Shown here piece by piece: positions 8,703 to 17,443 of a DNA stretch of 64,000 nucleotides. The position numbers and the translations under genes were made by a program. The DNA comes from Aminivibrio sp. (lineage in GTDB: Bacteria > Synergistota > Synergistia > Synergistales > Aminobacteriaceae), in NCBI RefSeq assembly GCF_016756745.1, contig NZ_JAESIH010000043.1, positions 1-64,000 on the forward strand. The letters run 5' to 3'. The first letter of the stretch is position 1; each line of letters starts with the position of its first letter. The notes under the pieces were generated by a model, which ran no database searches, had not been told where the DNA came from, and saw only the letters and a list, made by a program, of their open reading frames with translations.

Positions 8703-9983
8703 TCAGTGCATGACCGAGGGAAGCCAGGTGCTCATTCCGGGGAACGCGATGACGAGTATGAGGAAGAAAATCATGATCACAAGGAAGGGGAAAACCCCGG
8801 AGATGATATCGCTCATCCGGATGTCCTTCCTGAGGCTGTTGATTACGTAGAGGTTCATTCCCACCGGCGGCGTGATGAGGGCCAGCGTCATGTTCACCGT
8901 CACCACGATGGCGTACCAGATCGGGTCGATGCCCAGGGCGTGAAGAATGGGGGTGACCAGGGGCATGGTGAGGAGGACGATGGACACCGTCTCCAGGACG
9001 CACCCCAGGATCATCATCAGGACGTTCATGGCGAGGATGAACATGAGGACCGAGAAGTTGTTGCTGATGATCAGTTCCGTGAGCTTCTGGGGAATCATCA
9101 GCAGGGTCATGACCCTGCCGAAGAGCACGGCGCCCGCGATGATAATGGCGATCATGCAGGATGTGGTCACGGACCGGAGGCAGATGGCCGGAATGTCACT
9201 GAGCTTCAGCGTTCGGTACACCACCAGGGTGATGAAGAGCCCGTACACCAGTCCCACCGCCGCCGCCTCCGTGGGTGTAAAGACCCCGGTATAGATGCCG
9301 CCGATGATGATGAAGGGAAGGAGAATTCCCCAGAAATTTTTCCTGGTGATCCGAAGCCGTTCGCCCCACGATGCTTTTTCCATGGGAGTGAACCCGCCTC
9401 TCCGGCTCTTGTAAACGGCGTACACCACAAAAAAAGCGGTCAGCAGAAGACCGGGAACGACACCGGCGATGAAGAGCTTGCCGACGGATTCCTCCGTGAT
9501 AGAGCCGTAGAGGATCAGGGGGATGCTCGGCGGTATGAGAATGCCCAGGGTCCCTCCGGCCGCGAGAAGACCGAGGGTGAATTTCTTGTCATATCCCCGT
9601 TCGATCATGGCGGGGTAGGCCACCATGCCGATGGTGGCCGCCGTGGCCGCTCCCGAGCCCGTGATGGCGGCAAAGAAGGCGCAGGCGAGGATCGTGGCGA
9701 TGGCGAGTCCTCCGGGAAGATGCCGTACCCAGGCGTTCATGACGTCGAAAAGATCGTCCCCGATCCGTCCGTCGAGAAGGATCTGGCTCATGAGGACGAA
9801 GAGAGGAATGGAGAGGATGGTGAAACTGTCCAGGGACGAGAAAATGGTCGCCCCCACGATCTTCATGGGAAGGTCGAAGAGAGCGATGAGCATAAGGGAT
9901 GTGCCCCCGAGGGAAAAGGCCACCGGGAGCCCCATGAAGAGAACGCCGACGAGCAGGAGTACCACCATGGAAAAGCTCAGCAT
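8703..9983 (-). CDS. dctM: TRAP transporter large permease, DctM type
   Basis: A 426-residue membrane protein with about 12 helices, the Na+-coupled translocation subunit of a TRAP system. It has the GSGAATAATIGMVAYPAM region and the LGCVLETVSIVLLTMP region typical of DctM. GAGGAGGG lies upstream of the ATG. The start overlaps the dctQ end by 7 nt. It works with DctQ and the DctP binding protein encoded upstream in the same orientation. Confidence 0.93.
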   Translation of the reverse strand: MLSFSMVVLLLVGVLFMGLPVAFSLGGTSLMLIALFDLPMKIVGATIFSSLDSFTILSIPLFVLMSQILLDGRIGDDLFDVMNAWVRHLPGGLAIATILACAFFAAITGSGAATAATIGMVAYPAMIERGYDKKFTLGLLAAGGTLGILIPPSIPLILYGSITEESVGKLFIAGVVPGLLLTAFFVVYAVYKSRRGGFTPMEKASWGERLRITRKNFWGILLPFIIIGGIYTGVFTPTEAAAVGLVYGLFITLVVYRTLKLSDIPAICLRSVTTSCMIAIIIAGAVLFGRVMTLLMIPQKLTELIISNNFSVLMFILAMNVLMMILGCVLETVSIVLLTMPLVTPILHALGIDPIWYAIVVTVNMTLALITPPVGMNLYVINSLRKDIRMSDIISGVFPFLVIMIFFLILVIAFPGMSTWLPSVMH

Positions 9984-10492
9984 GACTGTCCCTCCTCATG
10001 TTTTCCGAAGACGGAGTTGAAGCGGTCGACGATGATGATGGCGAACTGGAGGGTCAGGAGGGCGAACCCGAGAAGGAGGGCCATCTGGGGAATCCACATC
10101 GGCACCCGGAGAAGGGTCGCCGAAACCTTGTTATAGCCTATGGAGGCCACGATCATCTCGTAGGCCTGCCATGTGATGACCGCGCAGAAGATCATCCCCG
10201 CCACGCTGGTTATCATCTCCAGGAAGTGCTGGGTGCGGAGGGAAAGATGCTCGATCACGAGGTCGATACGGACGTGTTTGCCTTCCTGGAGAGTGTAGGC
10301 TCCCCCGGCGAGCATGGTCCACATAAAGAGATAGATGGACATCTCCTGGGCCCAGATTGTGGGGGACCGGAAGAAATACCGGCAGACCACCTCGTAGAAG
10401 AGCACGAGCCCCATGAGGAGAATGCCGAGACCGCTGACGTACCCGAGGATCAGGTTGCCCTTTTCCACAGCGTTGCGAATGATTTTGAACAT
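9977..10492 (-). CDS. dctQ: TRAP transporter small permease, DctQ type
   Basis: A 171-residue protein with four membrane helices and the family motif ending in WAQEMSIYLFMW after the first two helices. It binds DctM to form the membrane complex. It is separated from dctP by about 90 nt containing a stem-loop, and overlaps dctM. The ribosome site is modest (AAAGGGG at long spacing), consistent with lower production than the binding protein. Confidence 0.9.
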   Translation of the reverse strand: MFKIIRNAVEKGNLILGYVSGLGILLMGLVLFYEVVCRYFFRSPTIWAQEMSIYLFMWTMLAGGAYTLQEGKHVRIDLVIEHLSLRTQHFLEMITSVAGMIFCAVITWQAYEMIVASIGYNKVSATLLRVPMWIPQMALLLGFALLTLQFAIIIVDRFNSVFGKHEEGQSC

Positions 10493-10529
10493 GCGAGACT
10501 GCCCCTTTGCTCGTATTTGAGAAAAGAAG

Positions 10530-10549
10530 CGGGAGGGACTCCCCTCCCG
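10530..10549 (-). terminator. Stem-loop between dctP and dctQ
   Basis: CGGGAGG/CCTCCCG inverted repeat followed on the minus strand by CTTCTTTTCTC. It is probably a leaky terminator or RNA-stabilising hairpin that keeps the periplasmic binding protein mRNA more abundant than the permease part. Confidence 0.5.
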
Positions 10550-10585
10550 TTTCGGAAATCCTGGAACTCGTTCTTCGGGGAAATA

Positions 10586-11581
10586 TTACTTTGAAACCGT
10601 TATGGCCATCTCGATAAGTGTCTGACCGACTTCTCCTGTCTTTTCACCGAAGGCCTTGCGTACAGACTCGGTGGCCTTCACGAAGGCTTCCCGTTCTTCA
10701 GCGGTGGGAACGTAAATTTCCACACCGGCCTCGCGGATAACCTTTTCTGCCGCGTTTTCAGACTCGGCGATGGCTCCGCGGATCCATTCCTCGGCATCGT
10801 GTCCGGCTTTCATGACGGCCTCCTTGAGCTCGGCGGAAAGGCCGTTCCACCAGTCGAGGTTGCCCTGAACGGCAAACTGGGCGGTGGTGTAATTCGCCAT
10901 GGTCATGAACTTCTGAACTTCATGCACTTTCCGGGAAACAGCCGCCGGCATGCCGGTGGTTGCTCCGTCCACGGTGCCCCTCTGGAGTGCCATGTACATT
11001 TCGGAGGAACTCATGACGGTGGGGGCTGCGCCCAGGACTTTCAGGGTTTCTGCATCACCGCTGCTGAAGGTTCTCATGGTCAGGCCCTCGAAATCCTCGG
11101 GCTTTTTCAGGGGGCGCTTGTTGTTGAAGAACTGGATGTAGCCGTAGTCAACCCAGAAAAGGTTTTTGACGCCCTTTTTCTGGAACTCTCCGTCGAGAAT
11201 CTTGTCGGCGCCGGCCGCAAGGAACTTTTTGGGGGACTCGAGATCCTTAAACACGAAGGGCATCTCGAAGACGTCGGCGATGGGAATCATGCCCGACCAC
11301 TTGTTCACGGGCACAAGGCCTGCCTCGATAAGACCATCCTGAAGGGCTTCCACGATTTCAGTGTCCTTGAAAAGCTGGGCGGAGTCGAAGATCTTCACCG
11401 TAAGCTCGCCCTTGGAATACTCGGCCACTTTTTCCGCAAACACGATGAGGCCCTTGGAAACGTGGTGGGACGGGGGGAACTGGTTCGAAAGCTTGATCTC
11501 GGCTTTTGCGAACGCGGAGCCGCAGAAGAGCCCGAGGGCTAGAACCATTGCCGCTGCTGCAGTGAACGTTTTTCTGAACAT
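10586..11581 (-). CDS. dctP: TRAP transporter substrate-binding protein, DctP type
   Basis: A 331-residue periplasmic protein. Residues 1-25 form a signal peptide ending near GSAFA-KAE. The mature part has the DctP pattern, including the GLTMRTFSSGDAETLKVLGA region with the conserved arginine that salt-bridges a substrate carboxylate. I use the ATG at 11581 because GAGGAGG lies about 9 nt upstream and the signal peptide starts there; an upstream in-frame extension lacks these features. The ligand is an organic acid. With the lyase and aldolase downstream, a branched or hydroxylated dicarboxylate is a reasonable guess. Confidence 0.9.
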   Translation of the reverse strand: MFRKTFTAAAAMVLALGLFCGSAFAKAEIKLSNQFPPSHHVSKGLIVFAEKVAEYSKGELTVKIFDSAQLFKDTEIVEALQDGLIEAGLVPVNKWSGMIPIADVFEMPFVFKDLESPKKFLAAGADKILDGEFQKKGVKNLFWVDYGYIQFFNNKRPLKKPEDFEGLTMRTFSSGDAETLKVLGAAPTVMSSSEMYMALQRGTVDGATTGMPAAVSRKVHEVQKFMTMANYTTAQFAVQGNLDWWNGLSAELKEAVMKAGHDAEEWIRGAIAESENAAEKVIREAGVEIYVPTAEEREAFVKATESVRKAFGEKTGEVGQTLIEMAITVSK

Positions 11582-11692
11582 AGTGTCACTCCTCCTCATA
11601 TAGGTTGCATCGGTACAAACGGAACCGGAATCTGCGCCGGCACTGACTGCGTATACATTGAAAACGCCCGGTGACATCACTCCCTTTTCTCC

Positions 11693-12445
11693 TCATATGC
11701 CGGAAGCTTCAACCTTCTCCCGCTTCCTCAGCCTTCTCTGAAAATAGCTGTAGCGCCTGCTCTCCCGCAAAGCATCGAGATCCCCTTCCTTCAGGGACCG
11801 GATAATCTTCAAATGCTCCCGGGCCGAATAGGCCAGTTCCTCCTCACTTTCAAGGTACTGCACCATTGCCTGCTGAAGCTGAAAATACACGCTCCTGAGA
11901 ATCCGGATGGTCCAGGGCCTCCCGGAACGTTCCGCAATAAAGAGATGGAATTCGAGATCGATCCTGCTGAAAGCGATGACCTTCTCGTCTTTCTCCATGG
12001 AGCTCGACGCGACGGCAAGCAGATCATTGAAAAGGCTGTTCATCCGTTCGCAGTCATCGTCGGAAAGAAGCCTCTCCTTGACCAGTGCCTCGAAAACCTG
12101 GGTTTCGAGGGCGAAACGGATATCATACAGCTCCTCCACGTCCTCCGGGGAAAAACCGAGGACCATGGAACCCTTCCTTGGGATGGACCGCACAAGTCCC
12201 TGCCCTTCGAGCTCCTTCAGGGCCTCTCTCACCGGGGCACGGCTGATGTTCAGCTCCCTGGCCAGCTCCTCCTCGCGGATAAAGGTCCCCTGGGGGTATT
12301 TCGCTGAAATGAGAAGCTCGCGGCGGAGAAAATCCGCCACTTCCTTCGCGAGCGACTGATGGTTCGCTATGCTGTTTATGGAGAAACCTCCCCTGCTTAA
12401 CCTATCGTCTACTGTCGACAGACGGTTATATAGGTACCACTGCAC
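11693..12445 (-). CDS. GntR-family (FadR/FCD) transcriptional regulator
   Basis: Up to 250 residues: an N-terminal winged helix (EEELARELNISRAPVREALK is the recognition region) and a C-terminal all-helical FCD ligand domain with acidic/His metal-site residues. It heads the TRAP/lyase/aldolase unit and most likely controls it. The start is uncertain. The GTG at 12445 lacks a ribosome site and lies inside a likely promoter. The best Shine-Dalgarno sequence (GGGGAGG) is 7 nt before an ATA codon at 12379, which would give a more usual N-terminus of 228 residues. The residues before that point look untypical for the family. Confidence 0.88.
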   Translation of the reverse strand: MQWYLYNRLSTVDDRLSRGGFSINSIANHQSLAKEVADFLRRELLISAKYPQGTFIREEELARELNISRAPVREALKELEGQGLVRSIPRKGSMVLGFSPEDVEELYDIRFALETQVFEALVKERLLSDDDCERMNSLFNDLLAVASSSMEKDEKVIAFSRIDLEFHLFIAERSGRPWTIRILRSVYFQLQQAMVQYLESEEELAYSAREHLKIIRSLKEGDLDALRESRRYSYFQRRLRKREKVEASGI

Positions 12446-12480
12446 TGACGGTCTGTCAAGAAAATCTCATAGTGTATAAT
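12431..12480. promoter_or_regulatory. Overlapping divergent promoters between the GntR gene and UPF0182
   Basis: Plus strand: CTGTCA (12453-12458), 16-nt spacer, perfect TATAAT (12475-12480). Minus strand: TTGACA (12459-12454), 17-nt spacer, TACCTA (12436-12431) followed by TATATA. A near-palindrome, CGTCTACTGTCGACAGACG, lies about 30 nt further along the minus-strand transcript and could be a GntR operator. Confidence 0.6.
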
Positions 12481-12547
12481 GTATCCATAAAACGTATCCG
12501 CCATCTTCGTTTTGACATCCCGGGAAAGTACTATAGAATGAATCATT

Positions 12548-15355
12548 ATGACAAAAAAAGACTGGTTCCCAAACAACGAATGGTTCCCTGGGGAGGACTC
12601 CTCCCCGAAGCGCCCGTTCCCTTCCTTTCCGTTCCGCATCAACAAGGGCATCCTGCTCGCCGGAGGAGCCGCGGTTGTGCTGTTTGTGCTTCTTCCTGTC
12701 CTTGCGGATTTCTATACGGATTATCTCTGGTACGATACCGAAGGATACGGTTCCGTCTTCTGGACCCGTCTTCTTGCTCGACTTCCCCTCTTCGGGGCGG
12801 GGTTTCTGCTCTACGCCGCCTTCCTGTGGCTGAATCTCTCCGCAGCCAGGAAAAACCTGAGGGCGCTTTACCCCGAACAGGAGGGGCTTCTGGGAGCGAA
12901 GGCGGCAGGAGTCGCCGTCGCGGCGGCCGCTTTGTTCCTCGGCTTCACCAACGGTGCGGCCATGACCGGGGAGTGGACCATGGTCCTCCGGTACTTCCAC
13001 GGCACCCCCTTCGGCGTGACCGACCCCATCTTCGGTCATGACATCGGTTTCTACGTCTTCGGTCTTCCTTTCTGGAGATTTCTCCACGCGAAAGCCCTGA
13101 ACATCGTTTTCCTCTGCCTTGTGACCGCGGGAGGCGCCTATGCGGCCTTCCTTCTGCCGAGGAACAGGGATCTGGCGTCCCTTTCCGTCCCTGCAAAAAT
13201 GCGGAACCACCTTGTCCTTCTTGCCTCCGCAGGAGCTTTCCTCTGGTCGGCCGGGTATCTTCTGGACAGGTACGACCTGCTGTTCTCCCCTACCGGGGTG
13301 GTTTTCGGGGCAGGGTATACGGACGTGAACGCCGAACTCCTCGCCCTGAACGTTCTTGCGGTCCTTTCGCTGCTTCTCGGTCTCTCCCTCCTCGTGAGCC
13401 TTCTCCGGAAGACATGGAAATTCTCCCTGGGACTTGCGGGACTCGTCCTGGTCACGGCAGTCCTGCTGCAAGGCGTTTACCCTGCCGTGGTGCAGAAGTA
13501 TTTCGTGGGACCCAACGAGTTCGAACGGGAGAAGCGGTTCATCGAGTACAACATCGATGCAACCCTCAAGGCCTACGGACTCTCGAACATCGCCCTGAGA
13601 ACGGTCACCCCTGACGATTCCATCACTTGGGAAAACGTGGAGCAGAACAGGGACACCATCGACAACATCCGGCTCTGGGACCATGCCCCCCTTCTGAGAA
13701 GCTACAAGCAGCTCCAGGAGATCAGGACCTACTATGACTTCTCCAACGTGGACATCGACCGGTACACCTTCGACGGAGAGTACCGGCAGGTCATGCTCTC
13801 ACCGAGGGAACTGGACCTCAAGGGCTTGCAGAACCCCACCTGGATCAACACCCGCCTCGAGTTCACCCACGGCTACGGCATCGTTATGAACCCCGTCAAC
13901 GAGGTCGCCGGCTCGGGACTGCCCAGGCTCTGGGTCCGGGACATTCCGCCGAAGACGGACGTCCCCCTCTCCATCACCAGGCCGGAAATCTACTATGGGG
14001 AGAAACCGAGCTCCTACATTTTCGTGGGGACCACCGTGAAAGAGTTCGACTACCCCATGGGAGAATCAAACGTGCGCACCACCTATGAAGGAAAGGGCGG
14101 TGTCCCCATGGGCACCCTGTTCCGGAGGATTCTCTATGCGATCAAGTTCGCCGACTTCAAGATCCTTTTCTCCGATGTCTTCACCGAAAACAGCCGGGTG
14201 AAATACCACCAGAACATCCGGGAGAGACTCACCCGAGTGGCGCCCTTTCTCTATTTCGACCGGGACCCCTACCTCGTGGTCTCCGAAGGACGGCTCGTGT
14301 GGATGCAGGATGCCTACACGGCCGCCGACAGGTACCCCTACTCCCAGCCCGTCTCCCTCGGCAGGGGAGGGACGATCAACTATATCCGGAACAGCGTGAA
14401 AGCCACCGTGGACGCCTATGACGGTACCATGAAGTTTTTCGTCTCCGACCCTGACGACCCGGTGCTGAAGGCATGGAGCGGCGTTTTCCCCGGCCTCTTC
14501 CGCCCCATGTCCGAGATGTCTTCGGGCCTGAAGGCCCACCTCCGGTACCCCCAGGATCTTTTCAGCATCCAGAGCGAGATCTACAGGATCTACCACATGA
14601 CCGACGCCAATACCTTTTACAACAAGGAAGACTCGTGGGATCGCAACAGCAGCACCGACAGAAAGGGCATCATCGAGGCCTACTACGTGAACATGCGCCT
14701 TGTCGGGGAGGAGAGATCGGAGTTCGTTCTCATCACTCCCTTCATGCCCGTCAACCGGGACAACATGATCGCGTGGATGGCGGGACGCTCCGACGGGGAC
14801 AATTACGGTGAACTGCTCGTCTACCAGTTCCCGAAGCAGAAGCTCATCTACGGTCCCTCCCAGGTGGAGGCCCTCACGAACCAGAATTCCGAGATTTCCG
14901 CCCAACTCTCCCTGTGGGGCCAGAGGGGATCCTCCGTTATAAGGGGCAATATGACCGTCGTACCGGTAGGCAACGGAATCCTCTACATTCAGCCCCTGTA
15001 CCTCAGAGCGGAGAACAGCGAACTCCCCGAACTGCGCCGTGTCATCACCTCCACCGGAGGCAAGGTTGTATGGGGAGAAACGCTGGATGATTCCCTGGTC
15101 CGCCTCCTCGGTCCCTCCGACGGCCGGCCCGCTCTCCCCTTACCCTCTGCGGGCGAGACCCCGCTCCGACCCGTCCGTCCTGAAGGCGAATCTCCGGCCC
15201 TCTCCGTTCTTGCCGGGGAGGCTTCCGATGCCTGGGACGCGGCAAGAAAGGCCCTCCGGGAGGATGACTGGGAGAAGTATGGACGGGAAATGAAAAAACT
15301 GGAGTCGGTGCTGAAGGAAATGCAGGAGATTTCGGCTCAAAACTCTCAAAACTGA
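12548..15355 (+). CDS. UPF0182-family large membrane protein
   Basis: A 935-residue protein of the UPF0182/COG1615 family. After a polar N-terminus, about seven hydrophobic helices occupy residues 30-310. A long extracytoplasmic domain follows (about 310-850), then a charged C-terminal tail with Gly/Pro/Glu-rich and helical parts. Conserved stretches such as DFYTDYLWYDTEGY and TRLEFTHGYG fit the family. No function is established. No good Shine-Dalgarno sequence is visible before the ATG. It stands alone, divergent from the GntR gene, and ends at a terminator. Confidence 0.88.
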   Translation: MTKKDWFPNNEWFPGEDSSPKRPFPSFPFRINKGILLAGGAAVVLFVLLPVLADFYTDYLWYDTEGYGSVFWTRLLARLPLFGAGFLLYAAFLWLNLSAARKNLRALYPEQEGLLGAKAAGVAVAAAALFLGFTNGAAMTGEWTMVLRYFHGTPFGVTDPIFGHDIGFYVFGLPFWRFLHAKALNIVFLCLVTAGGAYAAFLLPRNRDLASLSVPAKMRNHLVLLASAGAFLWSAGYLLDRYDLLFSPTGVVFGAGYTDVNAELLALNVLAVLSLLLGLSLLVSLLRKTWKFSLGLAGLVLVTAVLLQGVYPAVVQKYFVGPNEFEREKRFIEYNIDATLKAYGLSNIALRTVTPDDSITWENVEQNRDTIDNIRLWDHAPLLRSYKQLQEIRTYYDFSNVDIDRYTFDGEYRQVMLSPRELDLKGLQNPTWINTRLEFTHGYGIVMNPVNEVAGSGLPRLWVRDIPPKTDVPLSITRPEIYYGEKPSSYIFVGTTVKEFDYPMGESNVRTTYEGKGGVPMGTLFRRILYAIKFADFKILFSDVFTENSRVKYHQNIRERLTRVAPFLYFDRDPYLVVSEGRLVWMQDAYTAADRYPYSQPVSLGRGGTINYIRNSVKATVDAYDGTMKFFVSDPDDPVLKAWSGVFPGLFRPMSEMSSGLKAHLRYPQDLFSIQSEIYRIYHMTDANTFYNKEDSWDRNSSTDRKGIIEAYYVNMRLVGEERSEFVLITPFMPVNRDNMIAWMAGRSDGDNYGELLVYQFPKQKLIYGPSQVEALTNQNSEISAQLSLWGQRGSSVIRGNMTVVPVGNGILYIQPLYLRAENSELPELRRVITSTGGKVVWGETLDDSLVRLLGPSDGRPALPLPSAGETPLRPVRPEGESPALSVLAGEASDAWDAARKALREDDWEKYGREMKKLESVLKEMQEISAQNSQN

Positions 15356-15382
15356 GGAAGAAAAAGAGAAAGAGAACCACGT

Positions 15383-15436
15383 CGGGCCGGTTACAGTCGG
15401 GGGTTTCTGGTTCCCGCCGTACCGGCCCGGGGTTTT
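15383..15436 (+). terminator. Terminator after UPF0182 gene
   Basis: CGGGCCGGT (15383-15391) pairs with ACCGGCCCG (15421-15429), enclosing a smaller GGGTTTCTGGTTCCC hairpin. GGTTTTATTT follows. Confidence 0.75.
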
Positions 15437-15511
15437 ATTTCAAGGAAGAAAAAAGAGGGGAAGAAAGCTGCCCCTCCCTGAAAAACTGAGCTCAAAACAT
15501 GGCCGCCGGAA

Positions 15512-15979
15512 TCAGCGGACCTTCATCTCCACCTTGGTTCCCTCTTCAGTGTACGAGACGGGGGTAGCCGGCGGGACTGAAGTTCCCTCCTTGAGCAGAC
15601 CGGATGAATCGGCCATGAGGGCCAGTTTTTTCTTCACTCCGGGGGATTTGCCCTTGTTGTTCGAGAGATCATAGCGGATAAAGGCATACTCGTCCCCGCT
15701 GGACATGAGGCTGAAATTTTCCAGGGAGGCTCCTCCGAACAGCCGTTGTATCTCGGCGTCATCAGAGGTACGTTCCGGCCACCGTCCCTTTTCCAGCTTG
15801 AAAATAACCATGGCGGATTTCATGGACCGCATATCGCTGAGGATGACGGTTGCCTCCGCCTTGTCCTCGGCGTTGTTCATGAGAAGGAGCATGGTCGAAG
15901 TGAGAATCCCGACGATGATGATGACGATAAGAAGCTCCACCAGGGTGAATCCTTTTTTCTTCCATGCATTTTCCGCCAC
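15512..15979 (-). CDS. Type II/IV pseudopilin-like protein
   Basis: A 155-residue prepilin. After a short basic leader, the prepilin peptidase site is KKG-FTLVELL, with Glu at +5 of the mature protein and a 20-residue hydrophobic helix, as in GspG/PilA-like proteins. The C-terminal part resembles a small soluble pseudopilin head. GTG start with GGAGGGG upstream. No other pilus or secretion gene is nearby, so it must be assembled by machinery encoded elsewhere, or be a lone minor pilin. The exact subfamily is unclear. Confidence 0.85.
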   Translation of the reverse strand: MAENAWKKKGFTLVELLIVIIIVGILTSTMLLLMNNAEDKAEATVILSDMRSMKSAMVIFKLEKGRWPERTSDDAEIQRLFGGASLENFSLMSSGDEYAFIRYDLSNNKGKSPGVKKKLALMADSSGLLKEGTSVPPATPVSYTEEGTKVEMKVR

Positions 15980-16345
15980 GATGACCCCTCCGGAAGAATG
16001 GGATTAAAAGCTCTACGTTTTCTTATTCTATAGATTCAAACCTAATGTGGCAACACAAAAAAAGGACGAATCCTCTTTTTTGTTTTTTTATTTTATCGCA
16101 TTCAAAGCTAACGTAAGTTCAGGAAATCCTTTGAAAATGATATTTTCCGGTTGATTTTCCACTTTTTGTACACATTTTTACGGTAATTTTCAGATACCCT
16201 TTTTCAGTATGAACTTTTCTCATGAAAAGGTTAACTTTTTTGGACAAAATTTGCCAAAAAACACCTTTGAGTTATAATCAAAAACCCTTCCGGGAGTTCT
16301 CTTTCTGCGGAAGGAATTTTTTCTCCTGAAAAGGGAGGGAGCACC
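15980..16345. other. AT-rich intergenic region between pilin and transglycosylase genes
   Basis: The 366 bp are much richer in A and T than the surroundings and have no convincing ORF. The region holds the pilin upstream sequence, a weak A-run/GGA...TCC/T-run hairpin near 16050-16085, and at its right end the promoter of the next gene. Confidence 0.6.
16251..16278 (+). promoter_or_regulatory. Promoter of the lytic transglycosylase gene
   Basis: TTGCCA (16251-16256), 16-nt spacer, perfect TATAAT (16273-16278), about 70 nt before the start codon, in an AT-rich setting. Confidence 0.65.
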
Positions 16346-17050
16346 ATGAAACACATGATCCGGAAAAGCATGGCCGCTCTTCTGATACTTTCATCGGCTG
16401 GATTTCTCCTGACAGCCGCCATGGGACAGCACGGAAGCTCTTTCTTTCCCGCACTGCACCTTCCGGGACAGTGGGCCGATGAGCCTGAAACAGCGGCTCT
16501 CGTGCGGAAAACCGCGTCCGCCCTCGCGTCGCCCGCCCTTTCAGCGGCCGGAGCCGCCCTTGACGCACACAGAACGGCATGCACGGCCATTGCGGCAGCC
16601 ACGGAAAGCATAGGTTCCCTTTCCCGGTTCATCCGGTCCCAAAACGGGGACGTGAGTCGTGAATCCTCCCTCGTGCAGGCCAACGCATTCTGGAAGTACT
16701 CCCTGAAGTACAATGTTCCTCTTGACCTTCTCGTGGCAGTAGCCAACACGGAAAGCCATTTCCGCCCCGAGGCGCGGAGCCCGGCTGGGGCGGCGGGGGT
16801 GATGCAGGTCATGTGGAAGGTCCACGCCGGGCTTCTCCAGGCGAACGGCATCATGACAGACGAGGATCTCCTCGATCCGGAGATGGGCATCGCGGCGGGA
16901 AGCCTTCTCCTCTCGCGTTATATCAAAGCCTACGGCGACACGAAAGCGGCCCTGGGGCGCTACTACGGGGGATCGGCCACGGTGTACTGGAGCCGGATTT
17001 CCAGGAACCTGGTGAAGGTCAAGAACGCAAAGGTGGTTGCGGCGTTTTGA
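16346..17050 (+). CDS. Lytic transglycosylase, SLT domain
   Basis: A 234-residue secreted protein. An N-terminal hydrophobic signal (about 8-27) precedes an Ala-rich linker. The SLT fold begins at about residue 115, with catalytic Glu136 in ANTESHF, then the GAAGVMQVM signature and the AAGSLLLSRYI helix. It cleaves peptidoglycan between MurNAc and GlcNAc to leave 1,6-anhydroMurNAc. GGGAGGGAG precedes the ATG. It is a single gene with its own promoter, with a small palindromic element just after its stop. Confidence 0.9.
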   Translation: MKHMIRKSMAALLILSSAGFLLTAAMGQHGSSFFPALHLPGQWADEPETAALVRKTASALASPALSAAGAALDAHRTACTAIAAATESIGSLSRFIRSQNGDVSRESSLVQANAFWKYSLKYNVPLDLLVAVANTESHFRPEARSPAGAAGVMQVMWKVHAGLLQANGIMTDEDLLDPEMGIAAGSLLLSRYIKAYGDTKAALGRYYGGSATVYWSRISRNLVKVKNAKVVAAF

Positions 17051-17064
17051 CCGGAGAAGGGACC

Positions 17065-17123
17065 CTAAATCCGCAGGTTTTTCAGGCAGAGGGAGTGTCA
17101 CCGATGCCTGCGGATTTAGGGGG
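17065..17123. repeat. Mini-derivative of the palindromic element, copy B
   Basis: Only 59 bp, with perfect 15-bp terminal inverted repeats (CCCTAAATCCGCAGG and its complement). Inside is CAGGCAGAGGGAGTGTCACCG, the short join seen near both ends of full copies. It looks like an internal deletion derivative. It also forms a hairpin just after the transglycosylase stop. Confidence 0.8.
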
Positions 17124-17205
17124 ACTGCCCTCGATCGTTTTTAATTCCCGCGCTGTGATAGAATCCCTCCGGGTAAGTTACGGGAGGGATTCTTCCTTCA
17201 AGTCA

Positions 17206-17390
17206 CGTAAAAACCGGCGTGGAATCGGACACCGAGGGCCACGGCTCGGACATCTTCGTCATCTTCGTCTACAGCCCCTTCAACAACGGCGGGGATTCCT
17301 GGCCCAAGGGCGCGTTCAGGGTGGAAATTTTCGTCGACGACAGGACCGACCCGGACCAGATCATAGACTTCGAGGCCGAACAGGACGGCA
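17206..17390 (+). pseudogene. Unidentified gene remnant
   Basis: A reading frame of about 60 codons with protein-like composition (GHGSDIFVIFVYSPFNNGG then RVEIFVDDRTDPDQ) lacks a plausible ribosome site and start, and runs without a stop into the following terminator. It resembles the end of a secreted or surface protein, but I do not recognise the family. Confidence 0.4.
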
Positions 17391-17434
17391 GAAAAAAAGG
17401 ATTTCCGGGGAGTTCCCCGGAAATCCTTTTTTTC
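17391..17434. terminator. Bidirectional terminator downstream of the M20 gene
   Basis: Perfect 20-bp arms (17391-17410, 17415-17434) with an AGTT loop. The GC core is flanked by A7 and T7. It serves the minus-strand amidohydrolase gene, whose stop is 10 nt away. Confidence 0.95.
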
Positions 17435-17443
17435 TCGTCTCCG

